DNA of 64,000 nt from Thermomonas paludicola (GCF_024498955.1 NZ_CP093311.1:186001-250000), one strand, 5' to 3'; shown: positions 56,025 to 64,000, counted from the first letter of the stretch. The notes: a model not told the origin generated them from the letters alone. Translations and numbers: made by a program.

Positions 56025-56497
56025 TGTTGGTTCCTGAACGGCGCGGCGCAATGGGTTGAAAACGCGTTATGTGGAGTGGGTCAATGGCCTTGCCATCCCC
56101 CTTGCCGTCGTCATCGAGTTGACCCGGCGGCTTGGGGCGGAAAAACCGCCAAAAGGCGTTTTTTTCATTTCTACGGAGGGCGGAGTCCATGGTTGGACAG
56201 TTATCTGGTGCCGTCTGCATCGACGGCACAACCTTTATTTCGGGCGTATTCGTGGAACCGCCCACAAGTAGCTTGATGTCGTGGCTTAATTTCGCGCGCT
56301 GTTGAATCAACAGTAGCCGGAAGCCGCTAGTCCCGTTTTTTCCATGCGCATCCCGCCCCCTGCCGCCATGTTCGAAATCGGGCTGCCGGGAATCCGAATC
56401 CTGCTGCGGGAAAGGGTGAAAAGGCAGGACTAATGGCAGCAGTGGCTGCCGCAGGCGAACGCTAGACTGCGAACGATCCCTTCCGTGAGAACCGTCG
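56025..56497. other. AT-richer intergenic region with no convincing gene
   Basis: This 473-bp stretch holds a hairpin with a T7 run (56136-56165), a 15-bp palindrome CTGTTGAATCAACAG (56299-56313), and a second T6 run at 56336-56341 after a GC stretch. Base composition is lower in GC than the flanks. Short open frames exist, but none has a good start or family features. A TAGACT box at 56463-56468 may be the -10 of the M28 peptidase gene. Confidence 0.5.
56136..56165 (+). terminator. Candidate intrinsic terminator after nrdJb
   Basis: Two alternative small stems share CCGCC (56146-56150): GGCGG/CCGCC (56136-56150), or CGCC/GGCG with an AAAA loop (56147-56158) extended by A-T pairs. A T7 tract follows (56159-56165). 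It lies 112 bp past the nrdJb stop. Confidence 0.5.
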
Positions 56498-57598
56498 ATG
56501 CCTGCCATCCCGACGCTGCGCGCCATGCTTGCGGCCACCCTGTTCACGGCGTCTGTTGCGCTGGCGGGCGAGCCGCAGTTGCGACCCGATCAAGCACAGT
56601 TGCTCGCCACCGTTTCCGCCGATGCAATGCGCGGGCATCTGGCGTTTCTTGCCTCGGATGCATTGGGAGGGCGCGGCACGCCGTCGCGCGGGCTGGACAT
56701 TGCCGCCGACTACATCGCCTCGCAGTTCCGCGCCGCCGGGCTGGAGCCGCTGGGCGACGACGGCTATTTCCAGACCGCCGACTGGCGCGAGATCGCGCCG
56801 GCCCGCGAGCATGCCAAGTACGCCGATGCGCTGGCGCCGCTGCCGGTGCGCAATGTGGTCGGCCTGCTGCGCGGTTCCGACCCGGCGCTGTCCAGGACCT
56901 ACGTGCTGGTGACCGCGCATTACGACCATCTCGGCATCCGCGAGGGCAAGGGCGACGATCCCATCTACAACGGCGCCAACGACGACGGCAGCGGCACGGT
57001 GTCGGTGCTGGAGCTGGCCCGCGCATTCGCCGCGCAGAAGGTGCGGCCGAAGCGCAGCATCGTGTTCATGACCGTGTTCGGCGAAGAGCACGGCCTGGTC
57101 GGCTCACGCTATTACGGCAAGCATCCGCTGGTGCCGGTGGCCGATACCGTGGCCGACATCAACCTGGAGCAGATCGGCCGCACCGACGACAGCGAGGGGC
57201 CGCAGATGCGCGCCGCCGCGGTTACCGGCGCCGACTACTCCGAGGTGGGCGACGTGCTGCGCAAGGCCGGCGAAGCGACCGGCATCCGCATCACCAGGCA
57301 TCCCGTGAACAGCGACCGCTATTTCGCCGCCAGCGACAACCAGGCGCTGGCCGACCTGGGCGTGCCGGCGCACACCGTCAGCGTCGCCTACGAGTATCCG
57401 GATTACCACGGCGCCGCCGACACCTGGGACAAGATCGATTACACCAACATGGCCGCCATCGATCGTACCGTGGCGCTGGCAGTCCTGATGATTGCCAGCG
57501 ATCCGCAGGCGCCGCGCTGGAACGCCGCCAACCCGAAGACGGCGAAGTATGTGGACGCCGCACGCGCGCTGCGCGCCGTGAATGCCAGCACAAAGTAA
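56498..57598 (+). CDS. M28-family zinc metallopeptidase (exported)
   Basis: A 366-residue peptidase with a signal peptide (PAIPTLRAMLAATLFTASVALAG). The five metal and catalytic positions of M28 are visible: His in TAHYDHLG, bridging Asp in NGANDDGSG, Glu-Glu in FGEEHGL, an Asp/Glu in LEQIGRTDD, and the last His in YHGAADTWDKI. It lacks extra C-terminal domains. Aminopeptidase activity in the periplasm or outside the cell is expected. A REP-like palindrome begins 15 bp after the stop. Confidence 0.92.
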   Translation: MPAIPTLRAMLAATLFTASVALAGEPQLRPDQAQLLATVSADAMRGHLAFLASDALGGRGTPSRGLDIAADYIASQFRAAGLEPLGDDGYFQTADWREIAPAREHAKYADALAPLPVRNVVGLLRGSDPALSRTYVLVTAHYDHLGIREGKGDDPIYNGANDDGSGTVSVLELARAFAAQKVRPKRSIVFMTVFGEEHGLVGSRYYGKHPLVPVADTVADINLEQIGRTDDSEGPQMRAAAVTGADYSEVGDVLRKAGEATGIRITRHPVNSDRYFAASDNQALADLGVPAHTVSVAYEYPDYHGAADTWDKIDYTNMAAIDRTVALAVLMIASDPQAPRWNAANPKTAKYVDAARALRAVNASTK

Positions 57599-57612
57599 GA
57601 ATGTTCTGAAGC

Positions 57613-57649
57613 GCCGTCGTCGTCCCGTCTTCGCGGGAATGACGACGGC
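57613..57649. repeat. REP-like palindrome (CGTCATTCCCGCG type)
   Basis: An inverted repeat with arms 57613-57621 and 57641-57649, with an inner CCCG/CGGG stem around TCTTCG. The minus-strand core CGTCATTCCCGCGAAGACGG is the common form of a dispersed palindromic element found between genes in many Xanthomonadaceae and other proteobacteria. It is the only copy in this window. Here it separates two convergent genes and may protect or end the M28 mRNA. Confidence 0.6.
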
Positions 57650-57651
57650 AA

Positions 57652-57681
57652 CAAAAAACCCCGGGCGTTGCCGCCCGGGGT
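57652..57681 (-). terminator. Rho-independent terminator of the cold-shock gene
   Basis: A stem of 10 bp (57658-57667 with 57672-57681) with a TTGC loop. The minus-strand transcript ends in a T run (complement of A 57653-57658). It lies 37 bp after the cold-shock stop codon. Confidence 0.85.
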
Positions 57682-57718
57682 CTTGTTGCCGCTGACGCGG
57701 CGCAAGCGTCGAGTAGAG

Positions 57719-57928
57719 TTACTCGGCCTGCACTTCTTCGGCCTGCAGGCCCTTCTGGCCCTGCGCAACCTTGAACGAGACCTTCTGGCCTTCCTGCAGC
57801 GACTTGAAGCCGTTGCCCTGGATCGAACGGAAATGGACGAACAGGTCATCGCCGCTCTGCGGGGTGATGAAGCCGAAGCCCTTGGCGTCGTTGAACCACT
57901 TGACGGTGCCGGTTTGACGATCTGACAT
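57719..57928 (-). CDS. cspA: CspA-family cold-shock protein
   Basis: A 69-residue single cold-shock domain that binds single-stranded RNA/DNA and melts RNA structure. RNP1 (KGFGFITP) and RNP2 (DLFVHFRSI) are both present. The start ATG at 57928 has AAGGAG 7 nt upstream; an earlier in-frame ATG would add 14 residues outside the domain. A leader of about 100 nt is expected from the promoter at 58036-58064, in line with the long leaders of cold-shock mRNAs. Confidence 0.95.
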   Translation of the reverse strand: MSDRQTGTVKWFNDAKGFGFITPQSGDDLFVHFRSIQGNGFKSLQEGQKVSFKVAQGQKGLQAEEVQAE

Positions 57929-58355
57929 GGTGTTACTCCTTGGAACATTGAGGAAGCACGACTCGCGCAACGCGGCGCCGTGACTGATCGAGCAAGGGGT
58001 AACGCGAAGCGATGGAGCAGATCGTCTGGAGAGGCCGGCTTCGACCTTGTAGCCTGTTGATCAACCGCATCGGAGCCACGATGTACCGTGATCCCGCTTT
58101 GAACAGTGCGCCCACACTACCGCACTTTCGGGCAGGGTGTCCAAAAAAGGTCAAACATCATCAGGGGCGATTAATCCATTCGGGTGCTTGCGCACCGGCA
58201 ATCCCCCCTGCCAGTGGCCTTGGTTGCAGCCCAAGAGGGCGATCTGGCGCGGTTTCACCGGTTCGCCGCCACGCGGGCCAGCCGCTGCGGCCGGGCGGGC
58301 AGGCTGTCCGCCTTGAAAACGCGGGTTGGCCGCGAATCGCGTTCCCTGCGCGCAT
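57929..58355 (-). other. Leader and upstream region of the cold-shock gene
   Basis: A 427-bp stretch without a convincing gene. The part from 57929 to about 58029 is probably the transcribed cold-shock leader. The rest separates it from the DUF2058 gene upstream on the same strand, for which I see no clear terminator. A T6 run exists on the minus strand (complement of 58143-58148) but lacks a hairpin. Confidence 0.5.
58036..58064 (-). promoter_or_regulatory. Candidate promoter of the cold-shock gene
   Basis: Minus strand TTGATC (58064-58059), 17-bp spacer, TACAAG (58041-58036): four of six matches at each box. The -35 lies in the palindrome GTTGATCAAC (58056-58065). Confidence 0.5.
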
Positions 58356-58904
58356 TTACCAGATCAGGTCGTCCGGCACCTTGAACTGCGCGTAATACGC
58401 ATCGTCCTCCGAGCTGGCAGCCGCAGGCTCTGTCGCGTTGCCGTGATCGAGCACGATCATGCCGGGGTCGCGTTCGCGCACCTTGTCGGCTGCCGCGCGC
58501 GGCAGCAGCGCGTAGCGCTCGCCCAGTCGGGCGATCACCAGCGCGCCCGCGGACAGCAGTCTGCGCAGGTCGTCATTGACCAGCAGGGTGCGGATGGCGC
58601 CATCGGCCGTGAAGCGGTATTCGCTCTCGCCCGAGCGCGGGACCTGCTTGTCTTCGATGATTTGTCGCGCTTGCGCGCGCAGTTCAACGATGCGCGCCCT
58701 GGCCTTTTGCTCGGCCGCAAGCGCGCGATCGCGTTCGGCCTTCTCGGCCCGGGCGCGCTCCGCGTCGCGCCGGATGTCGTTGGGATCCGCCGGGCGTTTG
58801 CCATGGCGCGCCTTGAGTTGCTCGCGCGCGACTTCAGCCACCTTGGATTTCTTGACCAGCCCGGCCTTGAGCAACTGTTCCTGGAGCGGATTCGCCTTCG
58901 CCAT
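58356..58904 (-). CDS. DUF2058 family protein (YaiL-like)
   Basis: A 182-residue cytosolic protein with a charged coiled-coil N-terminal half (about 15-90, rich in Arg, Ala, Glu, Lys) and a compact C-terminal half (YRFTADGAIRTLLVNDDLRRLLSAGALVIARLG). It matches DUF2058, of unknown function. The ATG at 58904 gives the family N-terminus AKANPLQEQLLKAGLV. A TATGAT box about 33 bp upstream could be its -10. It is divergent from the metallopeptidase gene (75 bp). Confidence 0.85.
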   Translation of the reverse strand: MAKANPLQEQLLKAGLVKKSKVAEVAREQLKARHGKRPADPNDIRRDAERARAEKAERDRALAAEQKARARIVELRAQARQIIEDKQVPRSGESEYRFTADGAIRTLLVNDDLRRLLSAGALVIARLGERYALLPRAAADKVRERDPGMIVLDHGNATEPAAASSEDDAYYAQFKVPDDLIW

Positions 58905-58979
58905 GTCCGGGTTCCGCAATGGGGAATTCCGGCCCATCATACCCGCCGCCCCCCGAGGATACGGTGGTCTGCGCTGCCG

Positions 58980-59480
58980 ATGGAAATGTTCAAATACCTC
59001 GCGGGCTACCCGCCGCACGTGCTTGAAAAAGTGCAGGCGCTGATGGCGCAGGGGCGCCTGGGCGCCGTGCTGGAGGCCAGGTACGGGCAACTGCACGCGG
59101 TGCGCAGCGACGGCCAGTTGCATGACTACGTCCAGACGCTGAAGGCGCGCCATCTGCGCACCTCCGTACCGCTGGGCAAGGTGATGTACGACGGCAAGCT
59201 GCAGGTGATGAAGCACGCGCTGGGCACCCACACCAGCATCTCCCGGGTGCAGGGCAGCCGGCTCAAGGCCAGCCGGGAAATCCGCATCGCCGCCGTGTTC
59301 CGCGATGCGCCCGCAGAGTTCCTGAGGATGATCGTGGTGCATGAACTGGCGCACTTGAAAGAAGCCGGGCACGACAAGGCGTTCTATCGGCTGTGCACGC
59401 ACATGGAGCCCGACTACCACCAACTGGAGTTCGACCTGCGCCTGTACCTGACGCATCTCGAGACTGCATCGGCGCGCTGA
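58980..59480 (+). CDS. YgjP-like (DUF45/M48-type) metallopeptidase
   Basis: A 166-residue protein with the zinc motif HELAH (VVHELAHLKEAGHDKAFYRL), the later His in AGHDKAFY giving the HExxH-x6-7-H pattern of the YgjP/WLM group. These are small, presumed cytosolic metalloproteases; some are coupled to restriction loci, but not here. Two Met codons (58980, 58986) are possible starts; neither has a good ribosome-binding site. Confidence 0.82.
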   Translation: MEMFKYLAGYPPHVLEKVQALMAQGRLGAVLEARYGQLHAVRSDGQLHDYVQTLKARHLRTSVPLGKVMYDGKLQVMKHALGTHTSISRVQGSRLKASREIRIAAVFRDAPAEFLRMIVVHELAHLKEAGHDKAFYRLCTHMEPDYHQLEFDLRLYLTHLETASAR

Positions 59481-59523
59481 CCCCGGCGGGCCCGGTTGCG
59501 GCGGCAACGCGCTGCGTGGCAGC

Positions 59524-60543
59524 TCAATGCGCCGCAAAAAACCGCGCGAATGCGGCCGCCGTGCGTTCGATGCCGTCATCATCGACATCCAGATGGGTCA
59601 CCAGGCGCAGCGTCGGCAGGTAACCGATGCTGATGCGGATGCCCGCGTCGCGCAGATGGGCATCCAGTGCGCGCAGGCGCTCGGCGGGGACGTGGAGGAA
59701 CACCATGTTGGTGTGCTGGCCAAGCAGGTCGATGCCGTCGATCTGGCCGAGCAGGCCGGCAAGCCGCGCCGCGCGGTCATGGTCCTGCGCCAGTCGCTGC
59801 ACATGGTGATCCAGCGCATGCAGGCCGGCAGCGGCGAGGATGCCCGCCTGGCGCCAACCGCCGCCGCAGACCTTGCGCCAGCGACGCGCCGTGTCGATCA
59901 GCGCCTGCGAGCCGACCAGCACCGAGCCGACCGGCGCGCCTAGGCCCTTGGACAGACAGACCGACACGCTATCGAAGTGGCCGGCGATCTCGCGTGCCGG
60001 CACCTTGCAGGCCACGGCGGCGTTGTACAGCCGCGCGCCATCCAGATGCAGGCCCAACCCATGCGCGCGTGCCAGCGCGTGCGCGTCGCGCAGGTAATCG
60101 AGCGGCAGCGTGCGCCCATGCCAGGTGTTCTCCAGTGCCAGCAGGCGAGTGCGCGCGAAGTGCGGGTCCACCGGCTTGATTGCCGCGGCAATGTCCTCCA
60201 GCGGCAGCGAGCCGTCTTCGGCCTGCACGATGGGCTGCGGCTGGATCGAGCCCAGCACCGCCGCACCACCGCCTTCGAATTTGTAGGTGTGCGCATCCAT
60301 GCCGACCAGATATTCGTCGCCGCGCTCGCAGTGCGCCAGCAGCGCCAACAAATTGGATTGGGTGCCGCTGGGCACGAACAAGCCGGCATCGAAGCCCAGG
60401 TCGCTGGCCAGCCGCTGCTGCAGCGCGATCACCGTGGGATCCTCGCCATACACGTCGTCGCCGACCACCGCATCCAGCATGGCTGCCCGCATTGCGGCAG
60501 TCGGCCGGGTCACGGTGTCGCTGCGCAGATCGATCACGTCCAT
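59524..60543 (-). CDS. ltaE: Low-specificity L-threonine aldolase
   Basis: A 339-residue PLP enzyme that splits L-threonine or allo-threonine to glycine and acetaldehyde. The N-terminus DLRSDTVTRPT, the catalytic region GEDPTV, the PLP-stacking HLDGARLYNAA and the Schiff-base Lys in CLSKGLGAPVGS are all diagnostic. ATG 60543 gives the standard start (DVIDLRSDT). It converges on the YgjP-like gene and diverges from the methyltransferase. Confidence 0.94.
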   Translation of the reverse strand: MDVIDLRSDTVTRPTAAMRAAMLDAVVGDDVYGEDPTVIALQQRLASDLGFDAGLFVPSGTQSNLLALLAHCERGDEYLVGMDAHTYKFEGGGAAVLGSIQPQPIVQAEDGSLPLEDIAAAIKPVDPHFARTRLLALENTWHGRTLPLDYLRDAHALARAHGLGLHLDGARLYNAAVACKVPAREIAGHFDSVSVCLSKGLGAPVGSVLVGSQALIDTARRWRKVCGGGWRQAGILAAAGLHALDHHVQRLAQDHDRAARLAGLLGQIDGIDLLGQHTNMVFLHVPAERLRALDAHLRDAGIRISIGYLPTLRLVTHLDVDDDGIERTAAAFARFFAAH

Positions 60544-60672
60544 CGTCGCCCTTTTGTTCCAGCCAAGTGGCCGCAAGCGCATTCTGCCGGAGCCGGACCG
60601 CCGATGCTGCGCGCGTGATGCTGGAAAATGCGCTGCCGCAAGTGACGCGGCCCGTCGCCCCAAAGGTCAGCC

Positions 60673-61473
60673 ATGTCCGATTTTTTTGAATATCCCGATG
60701 CCGCTGCACCCGATGGCAGCGTGCATGGCCCCTCCGAGGTCGGCTTGCGCGATGCCAGGCTGGCCGGCTGGTATCGCGAAGACAGCGGAGAGCTGTTTCG
60801 CGGCATGCCGATCGGCGCCGACGACGTGGTGGTGGATGTTGGTTGCGGAGTCGGGTTCAACAGCGCGTTCTGCGCGCGTCACGGTGCAACCGTGCATGCC
60901 GTCGACAACAATCCGCAGATGCTCCGCGAAGCGCGCGCGCAGTTGTGCCTTGAACGCGCAACCGCGTACCACACGCTGCTCAGCGACGCCAGCCCGCTGC
61001 CGCTGGAGGACGGCATGGCCACGCGGGTGATCTGCACCGAGGTGCTGCAGCACGTGGAAGATCCGCAACGCATGCTGGCCGAACTGGTCCGCATCGGTGC
61101 GCCCGGCGCGCTGTACCTGCTCAGCGTGCCAGGTGCCCTGCAAGAGCGCTTGCAAGAGACCGTGTTGCCGCCGGCCTGGCGCGACCAGCCGGGCGCTGCG
61201 CTGCGCATCATCGAGCGCGAGGCCTTTGCACGCTGGGTTGCCGATGCAGGACTGGTGGTGCAGGAGCACACCCGGAGCGGATTCTTCTGGTCACTTTGGT
61301 GGGCCTTGTTCTACGGCTGCGAGGTGGCGCTGCATGATCCCGCGCACCCGGTGCTCGATCACTGGACCGCGGCATGGAGCGCGCTGCTGGAAACGCAGAA
61401 AGGGCAGCAACTCAAGCAGCAGATGGATGCGTTCATGCCGGTCAGCGAAATCATCGTTGCGCGCAAGCCATGA
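60673..61473 (+). CDS. Class I SAM-dependent methyltransferase
   Basis: A 266-residue enzyme with a Rossmann-fold methyltransferase core: motif I VVDVGCGVGF (about 55-64), motif II acidic HAVDNN, and EVLQHVEDPQRML typical of the Methyltransf_11 group. A C-terminal extension from about 200 is helical. The substrate is unknown. The start ATG follows the family reading and has AAGG in the region upstream. The 272 bp after its stop hold no convincing gene. Confidence 0.87.
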   Translation: MSDFFEYPDAAAPDGSVHGPSEVGLRDARLAGWYREDSGELFRGMPIGADDVVVDVGCGVGFNSAFCARHGATVHAVDNNPQMLREARAQLCLERATAYHTLLSDASPLPLEDGMATRVICTEVLQHVEDPQRMLAELVRIGAPGALYLLSVPGALQERLQETVLPPAWRDQPGAALRIIEREAFARWVADAGLVVQEHTRSGFFWSLWWALFYGCEVALHDPAHPVLDHWTAAWSALLETQKGQQLKQQMDAFMPVSEIIVARKP

Positions 61474-61745
61474 GTGCGGATGCCGAGCCGCTGCAAGCGC
61501 GGATTGCCCTCCGTTTTGCGCGCATGAATAGTGCGGCGACGTTTTCATCGCGCACCCACGCGCGGCGGGGATATCCGGTTGAAAAGCTGGTGCTGGCTGC
61601 GCCGCTGACGGAGCAGCCGGGTTGTCGAGCGGTTGCGAAGATCCTGTGTTCGGCGGCACTCGATACGACGACTGCCGGCGACGCGCATCCGCTTCCGCGT
61701 GCGGCGGCGTAAAATTGCGGATTCTCCTGCAAACGAAGTAACGCG

Positions 61746-62087
61746 ATGACGACCTTGCCACCCTGCCCGACGTGCAATTCCGCATACACCTACGAAGACG
61801 GCGCGATGCTGGTCTGCCCCGAGTGCGCGCACGAATGGTCGCCAGCCGCGCAGGAGGAGGCTGTTGACGCGGCAAGGATCGTCAAGGATGCGGTGGGCAA
61901 CCTGCTGCAGGACGGCGATACCGTCACCGTCATCAAGGACCTGAAAGTGAAGGGCTCGTCGTCGGTGGTGAAAGTCGGCACCAAGGTGCGCAATATCCGC
62001 CTGGTGGATGGCGACCACGACATCGACTGCAAGATCGACGGCATCGGCCAGATGGGCCTGAAGTCGGAGTTCGTGAAGAAAGTCTGA
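61746..62087 (+). CDS. yjdM: Zinc-ribbon protein YjdM (PhnA family)
   Basis: A 113-residue protein: an N-terminal zinc ribbon (CPTC...CPEC, residues 7-27) and the conserved C-terminal domain ([42 protein letters not shown]). It is the YjdM/PhnA family, once tied to phosphonate use without good proof. A TAAAAT box 30 bp upstream (61710-61715) is the probable -10. Confidence 0.93.
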   Translation: MTTLPPCPTCNSAYTYEDGAMLVCPECAHEWSPAAQEEAVDAARIVKDAVGNLLQDGDTVTVIKDLKVKGSSSVVKVGTKVRNIRLVDGDHDIDCKIDGIGQMGLKSEFVKKV

Positions 62088-62121
62088 TTGCCGTCGTGGA
62101 TGCGCCGCCGCGGGGCAATGC

Positions 62122-62149
62122 AAAGGGGACGGCATGCCGTCCCCTTTTT
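62122..62149. terminator. Bidirectional terminator between yjdM and ald
   Basis: A perfect 26-bp palindrome (62122-62147, centre GGCATGCC) with a T run on the plus strand (62145-62149), located between two convergent genes. It can serve both, with the plus-strand side stronger. Confidence 0.85.
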
Positions 62150-62174
62150 CATCGCACTGGAGGGTGGCGACCGG

Positions 62175-63293
62175 TTACAGGCCCAGCAGGCTCTCGGCAC
62201 TGACGTAGGACAGGCCGTGTACTTGCGCCACCGGCTCGCAGGTGACCTTGCCTTCGCACACGTTCAGGCCGTTGCGCAGGTGCGCATCATCGATCAGCGC
62301 CTGCTTCCAGCCCTTCTCGGCCAGCGCCAGCGCGAACGGCAGGGTGACGTTGTTGAGCGCGAAGGTGGAGGTGCGCGCCACTGCGCCGGGCATGTTGGCC
62401 ACGCAGTAATGCACCACGCCATCGACCACGTAGGTCGGGTCGGCGTGGGTGGTGGCATGCGAGGTTTCCACGCAGCCGCCCTGGTCGATCGCCACGTCCA
62501 CGATCACCGCGCCCGGCTTCATGGTCTTCAGCATCGCGCGGGTCACCAGCTTCGGCGCCGCTGCGCCCGGGATCAGCACGGTGCCGATCAGCAGGTCGGC
62601 GCGGCGCACCAGCTCCTCGATCGCGGCGCGGGTGGAGAACACGGTGGAGATCGCGGTGCCGAACTGCGCAGCGAGGCGCTTGAGCGCATCGGCCGAGCGA
62701 TCCACCACGGTGACCTTGGCGCCCATGCCCACCGCGATGGTGGCCGCGTGGGTGCCGGACACGCCGCCGCCCAGGATCACCACTTCTGCCGCCGGCACGC
62801 CGGGCACGCCGCCCAGCAACACGCCGCGGCCGCCCTGCGCCTTCTCCAGCGAATGCGCGCCCACCTGCGGGGCAAGCCGGCCGGCGACTTCCGACATCGG
62901 GGTCAGCAGCGGCAGCGAGCCATTGGCGGCAGTCACGGTTTCATATGCGATGCACACCGCGCCGGAGTCGATCAGGTCTCTGGTCTGCGGCGCATCCGGG
63001 GCCAGATGCAGATAGGTGAACAGGATCTGCCCGGGGCGCAGCTTCTTGCGCTCATCGGCCTGCGGCTCCTTCACCTTCACGATCATGTCGGCAGTGGCGA
63101 AGATGTCATCGGCAGTCGCCATGATCGTCGCGCCAGCGGCAAGGTAGTCATCGTCCGACAGCCCGGCACCGAGGCCGGCGCCTTTCTCCACCACCACTTC
63201 ATGGCCGTGATGGATGAGCTCATGGACCGACGAGGGGATCAGGCCTACGCGGTATTCGTGGTTCTTGATTTCCTTGGGGACGCCGATGCGCAT
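62175..63293 (-). CDS. ald: Alanine dehydrogenase
   Basis: A 372-residue NAD-dependent enzyme that deaminates L-alanine to pyruvate. The N-terminal MRIGVPKEIKNHEYRVGLIP and the substrate Lys/His region (KVKEPQ, FTYLHLA) fit, as does the NAD fold GGGVSGTHAATIAVGMGAKVTVVDR. ATG 63293 has AGGAAATC upstream and gives the family length; a farther ATG adds 13 residues. It is divergent from an Lrp-type regulator, the usual controller of ald. Confidence 0.95.
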   Translation of the reverse strand: MRIGVPKEIKNHEYRVGLIPSSVHELIHHGHEVVVEKGAGLGAGLSDDDYLAAGATIMATADDIFATADMIVKVKEPQADERKKLRPGQILFTYLHLAPDAPQTRDLIDSGAVCIAYETVTAANGSLPLLTPMSEVAGRLAPQVGAHSLEKAQGGRGVLLGGVPGVPAAEVVILGGGVSGTHAATIAVGMGAKVTVVDRSADALKRLAAQFGTAISTVFSTRAAIEELVRRADLLIGTVLIPGAAAPKLVTRAMLKTMKPGAVIVDVAIDQGGCVETSHATTHADPTYVVDGVVHYCVANMPGAVARTSTFALNNVTLPFALALAEKGWKQALIDDAHLRNGLNVCEGKVTCEPVAQVHGLSYVSAESLLGL

Positions 63294-63376
63294 GATGATT
63301 TCCTGGCTGACAGGCGCCGGCCTTCCCGGCACCAGAAGAGCGGCAGTATGCGCTTTGAAATCTGCATTTAGGCGCG

Positions 63377-63437
63377 AATATGTCGACCATTCTCGGGTGA
63401 TAATCGCGCTAAATTCGACTGAATATCAAATATGTCG
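63377..63437. promoter_or_regulatory. Candidate Lrp-type operator region between ald and the regulator
   Basis: The 9-mer AATATGTCG occurs at 63377-63385 and again at 63429-63437, 52 bp apart (five helical turns), within an AT-rich stretch that includes GAATATCAAATATG around the regulator start. Lrp proteins bind AT-rich repeated sites in phase with the helix, so this is the likely shared operator. Confidence 0.4.
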
Positions 63438-63917
63438 CATCAAATGCGTGCCAGCTCTGTTTCTCTCGACGAGCGCGACCGCGCCATCCTGCGCCTGCTT
63501 CAGGCCGATGGCCGGTTGACCAACCTGGAGCTGGCGCAGCGCATCAATCTGTCGCCTTCGGCCTGCCTGCGGCGGGTGAAATTGCTGGAAGAGTCCGGGT
63601 TGATCGCCCGCTACGTGATGCTGCTGGACGAAAAGCTGGCCGGCGTGGCGGGCACGGCCTTCGTGCTGGTCACCCTGGACCAGCAGGGGCGGGGCGCGCT
63701 GGATGCCTTCGAAGCGGCCATCCACGGCCAGCCGGAGGTCACCGAATGCTGCCTGCTGGCCGGCACCGCCGACTACATGGTGCGCGTGGCCTATGCCGAT
63801 GCCGCCGATTTCGAGCGCATCCACACCGAAATCCTCACCCAGCTGCCCGGGGTGACCCGCGTGCAGACCACGCTGGCGCTGCGCACGGTGAAGAAAACCA
63901 CCGCATTACCGGTCTAG
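63432..63917 (+). CDS. Lrp/AsnC-family transcriptional regulator
   Basis: A 161-residue regulator with an N-terminal helix-turn-helix (about 12-60; LDERDRAILRLLQADGRLTNLELAQRINLSPSACLRRVKLLE) and a C-terminal RAM ligand-binding domain (about 75-150; DYMVRVAYADAADFERIH). Given the divergent ald gene, it probably senses alanine and controls alanine breakdown. The first ATG overlaps a repeated AT-rich element, so autoregulation is likely. A later Met5 is an alternative start. Confidence 0.93.
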   Translation: MSHQMRASSVSLDERDRAILRLLQADGRLTNLELAQRINLSPSACLRRVKLLEESGLIARYVMLLDEKLAGVAGTAFVLVTLDQQGRGALDAFEAAIHGQPEVTECCLLAGTADYMVRVAYADAADFERIHTEILTQLPGVTRVQTTLALRTVKKTTALPV

Positions 63918-63948
63918 CCGCATGGGTGCCGCAGGCGGGCCGCTTCCG

Positions 63949-63960
63949 TACACTGTGCGG
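63949..63960 (+). promoter_or_regulatory. -10 box six bases upstream of the last (partial) gene
   Basis: TACACT (63949-63954), six bases and an ATG at 63961: the same spacing as at lipA, the histidine kinase and the HAD gene. Confidence 0.35.
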
Positions 63961-64000
63961 ATGGATTCCCTGCACGCTCGCGCCGGCATCGCCCTGGTCG
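63961..64000 (+). CDS. Possible start of a gene cut by the window end
   Basis: Only 13 codons are visible (MDSLHARAGIALV). The support is the upstream -10 box at the N6 spacing and the open frame to the end. No function can be given. Confidence 0.3.
   Translation, partial: MDSLHARAGIALV

Noticed and set aside
56056..56271. A 71-codon frame after nrdJb
   Set aside because: No ribosome-binding site, it crosses a hairpin/T-run terminator, and its composition is unlike neighbouring genes.
61470..61712. An 80-codon frame starting in the methyltransferase stop (ATGA overlap)
   Set aside because: No family match, a low-complexity Ala-rich end, and it runs into the probable yjdM promoter. Most likely non-coding.

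Overview
The window is 64 kb of GC-rich DNA (mid-60s percent G+C by eye) from a gammaproteobacterium of the Xanthomonadaceae/Lysobacteraceae group. The evidence is the gene order rho-trxA-rhlB-ftsE-ftsX, a Rho with a long low-complexity N-terminal extension, the wall cluster mreBCD-mrdA-rodA-mltB-rlpA-dacA-ybeD-lipB-lipA, a split class II (B12-dependent) ribonucleotide reductase, and many genes with a -10 box directly in front of the start codon. The genus cannot be fixed from sequence alone (Lysobacter, Luteimonas, Thermomonas and similar are all possible). Nearly all of the window is chromosomal housekeeping. I saw no rRNA, tRNA, CRISPR array, insertion sequence or prophage.

Layout. 1-1570: the 3' part of a secretion/pilus ATPase and a hexose-6-phosphate mutarotase. 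1574-7940: a type I restriction-modification island on the minus strand, in the order hsdM-hsdS-fic-hsdR. HsdM and HsdS overlap by 4 bp. A Fic-domain gene overlaps hsdR by 4 bp and has its own TTGACA box. HsdR carries three tandem cysteine repeats. 8013-14742: rho, trxA, rhlB, ftsE, ftsX and a double-receiver response regulator whose first receiver lacks the phosphorylation site. 14768-20911: an outer-membrane DUF5916-type protein, a lipoprotein M1 aminopeptidase, an alpha/beta hydrolase and a small lipoprotein. 20913-33408: a PfkB-family kinase, then the rod-shape, peptidoglycan and lipoate cluster on the plus strand. 33561-37655: tail-specific protease and two EamA-type transporters.

37666-45993: two export systems back to back. 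One is a minus-strand MacAB-like set (adaptor, ATPase, two FtsX-type permeases). The other is a plus-strand ABC-2 transporter followed by a DesK/DesR-like two-component pair. 46010-51878: minus-strand leucyl aminopeptidase, HAD hydrolase, AI-2E-family permease, a YqjD/YqjE/YqjK-like trio of small membrane proteins, and a DegP/DegQ-like protease. 52107-56024: the nucleotide-reduction locus: a promoter, two NrdR-box-like sites three helical turns apart, nrdJa, a histone-H1-like Lys/Ala-rich protein, and nrdJb. 56498-64000: M28 peptidase, cold-shock protein, DUF2058 protein, YgjP-like metalloprotease, threonine aldolase, methyltransferase, YjdM, and alanine dehydrogenase divergent from an Lrp/AsnC regulator.

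The parts most worth following up are: the Fic gene coupled to hsdR and the cysteine repeats in HsdR; the histone-like gene between the two halves of the ribonucleotide reductase, with NrdR-like operators upstream; the degenerate double receiver in the ftsEX operon; and the repeated -10/N6/start-codon arrangement, which suggests leaderless transcripts.
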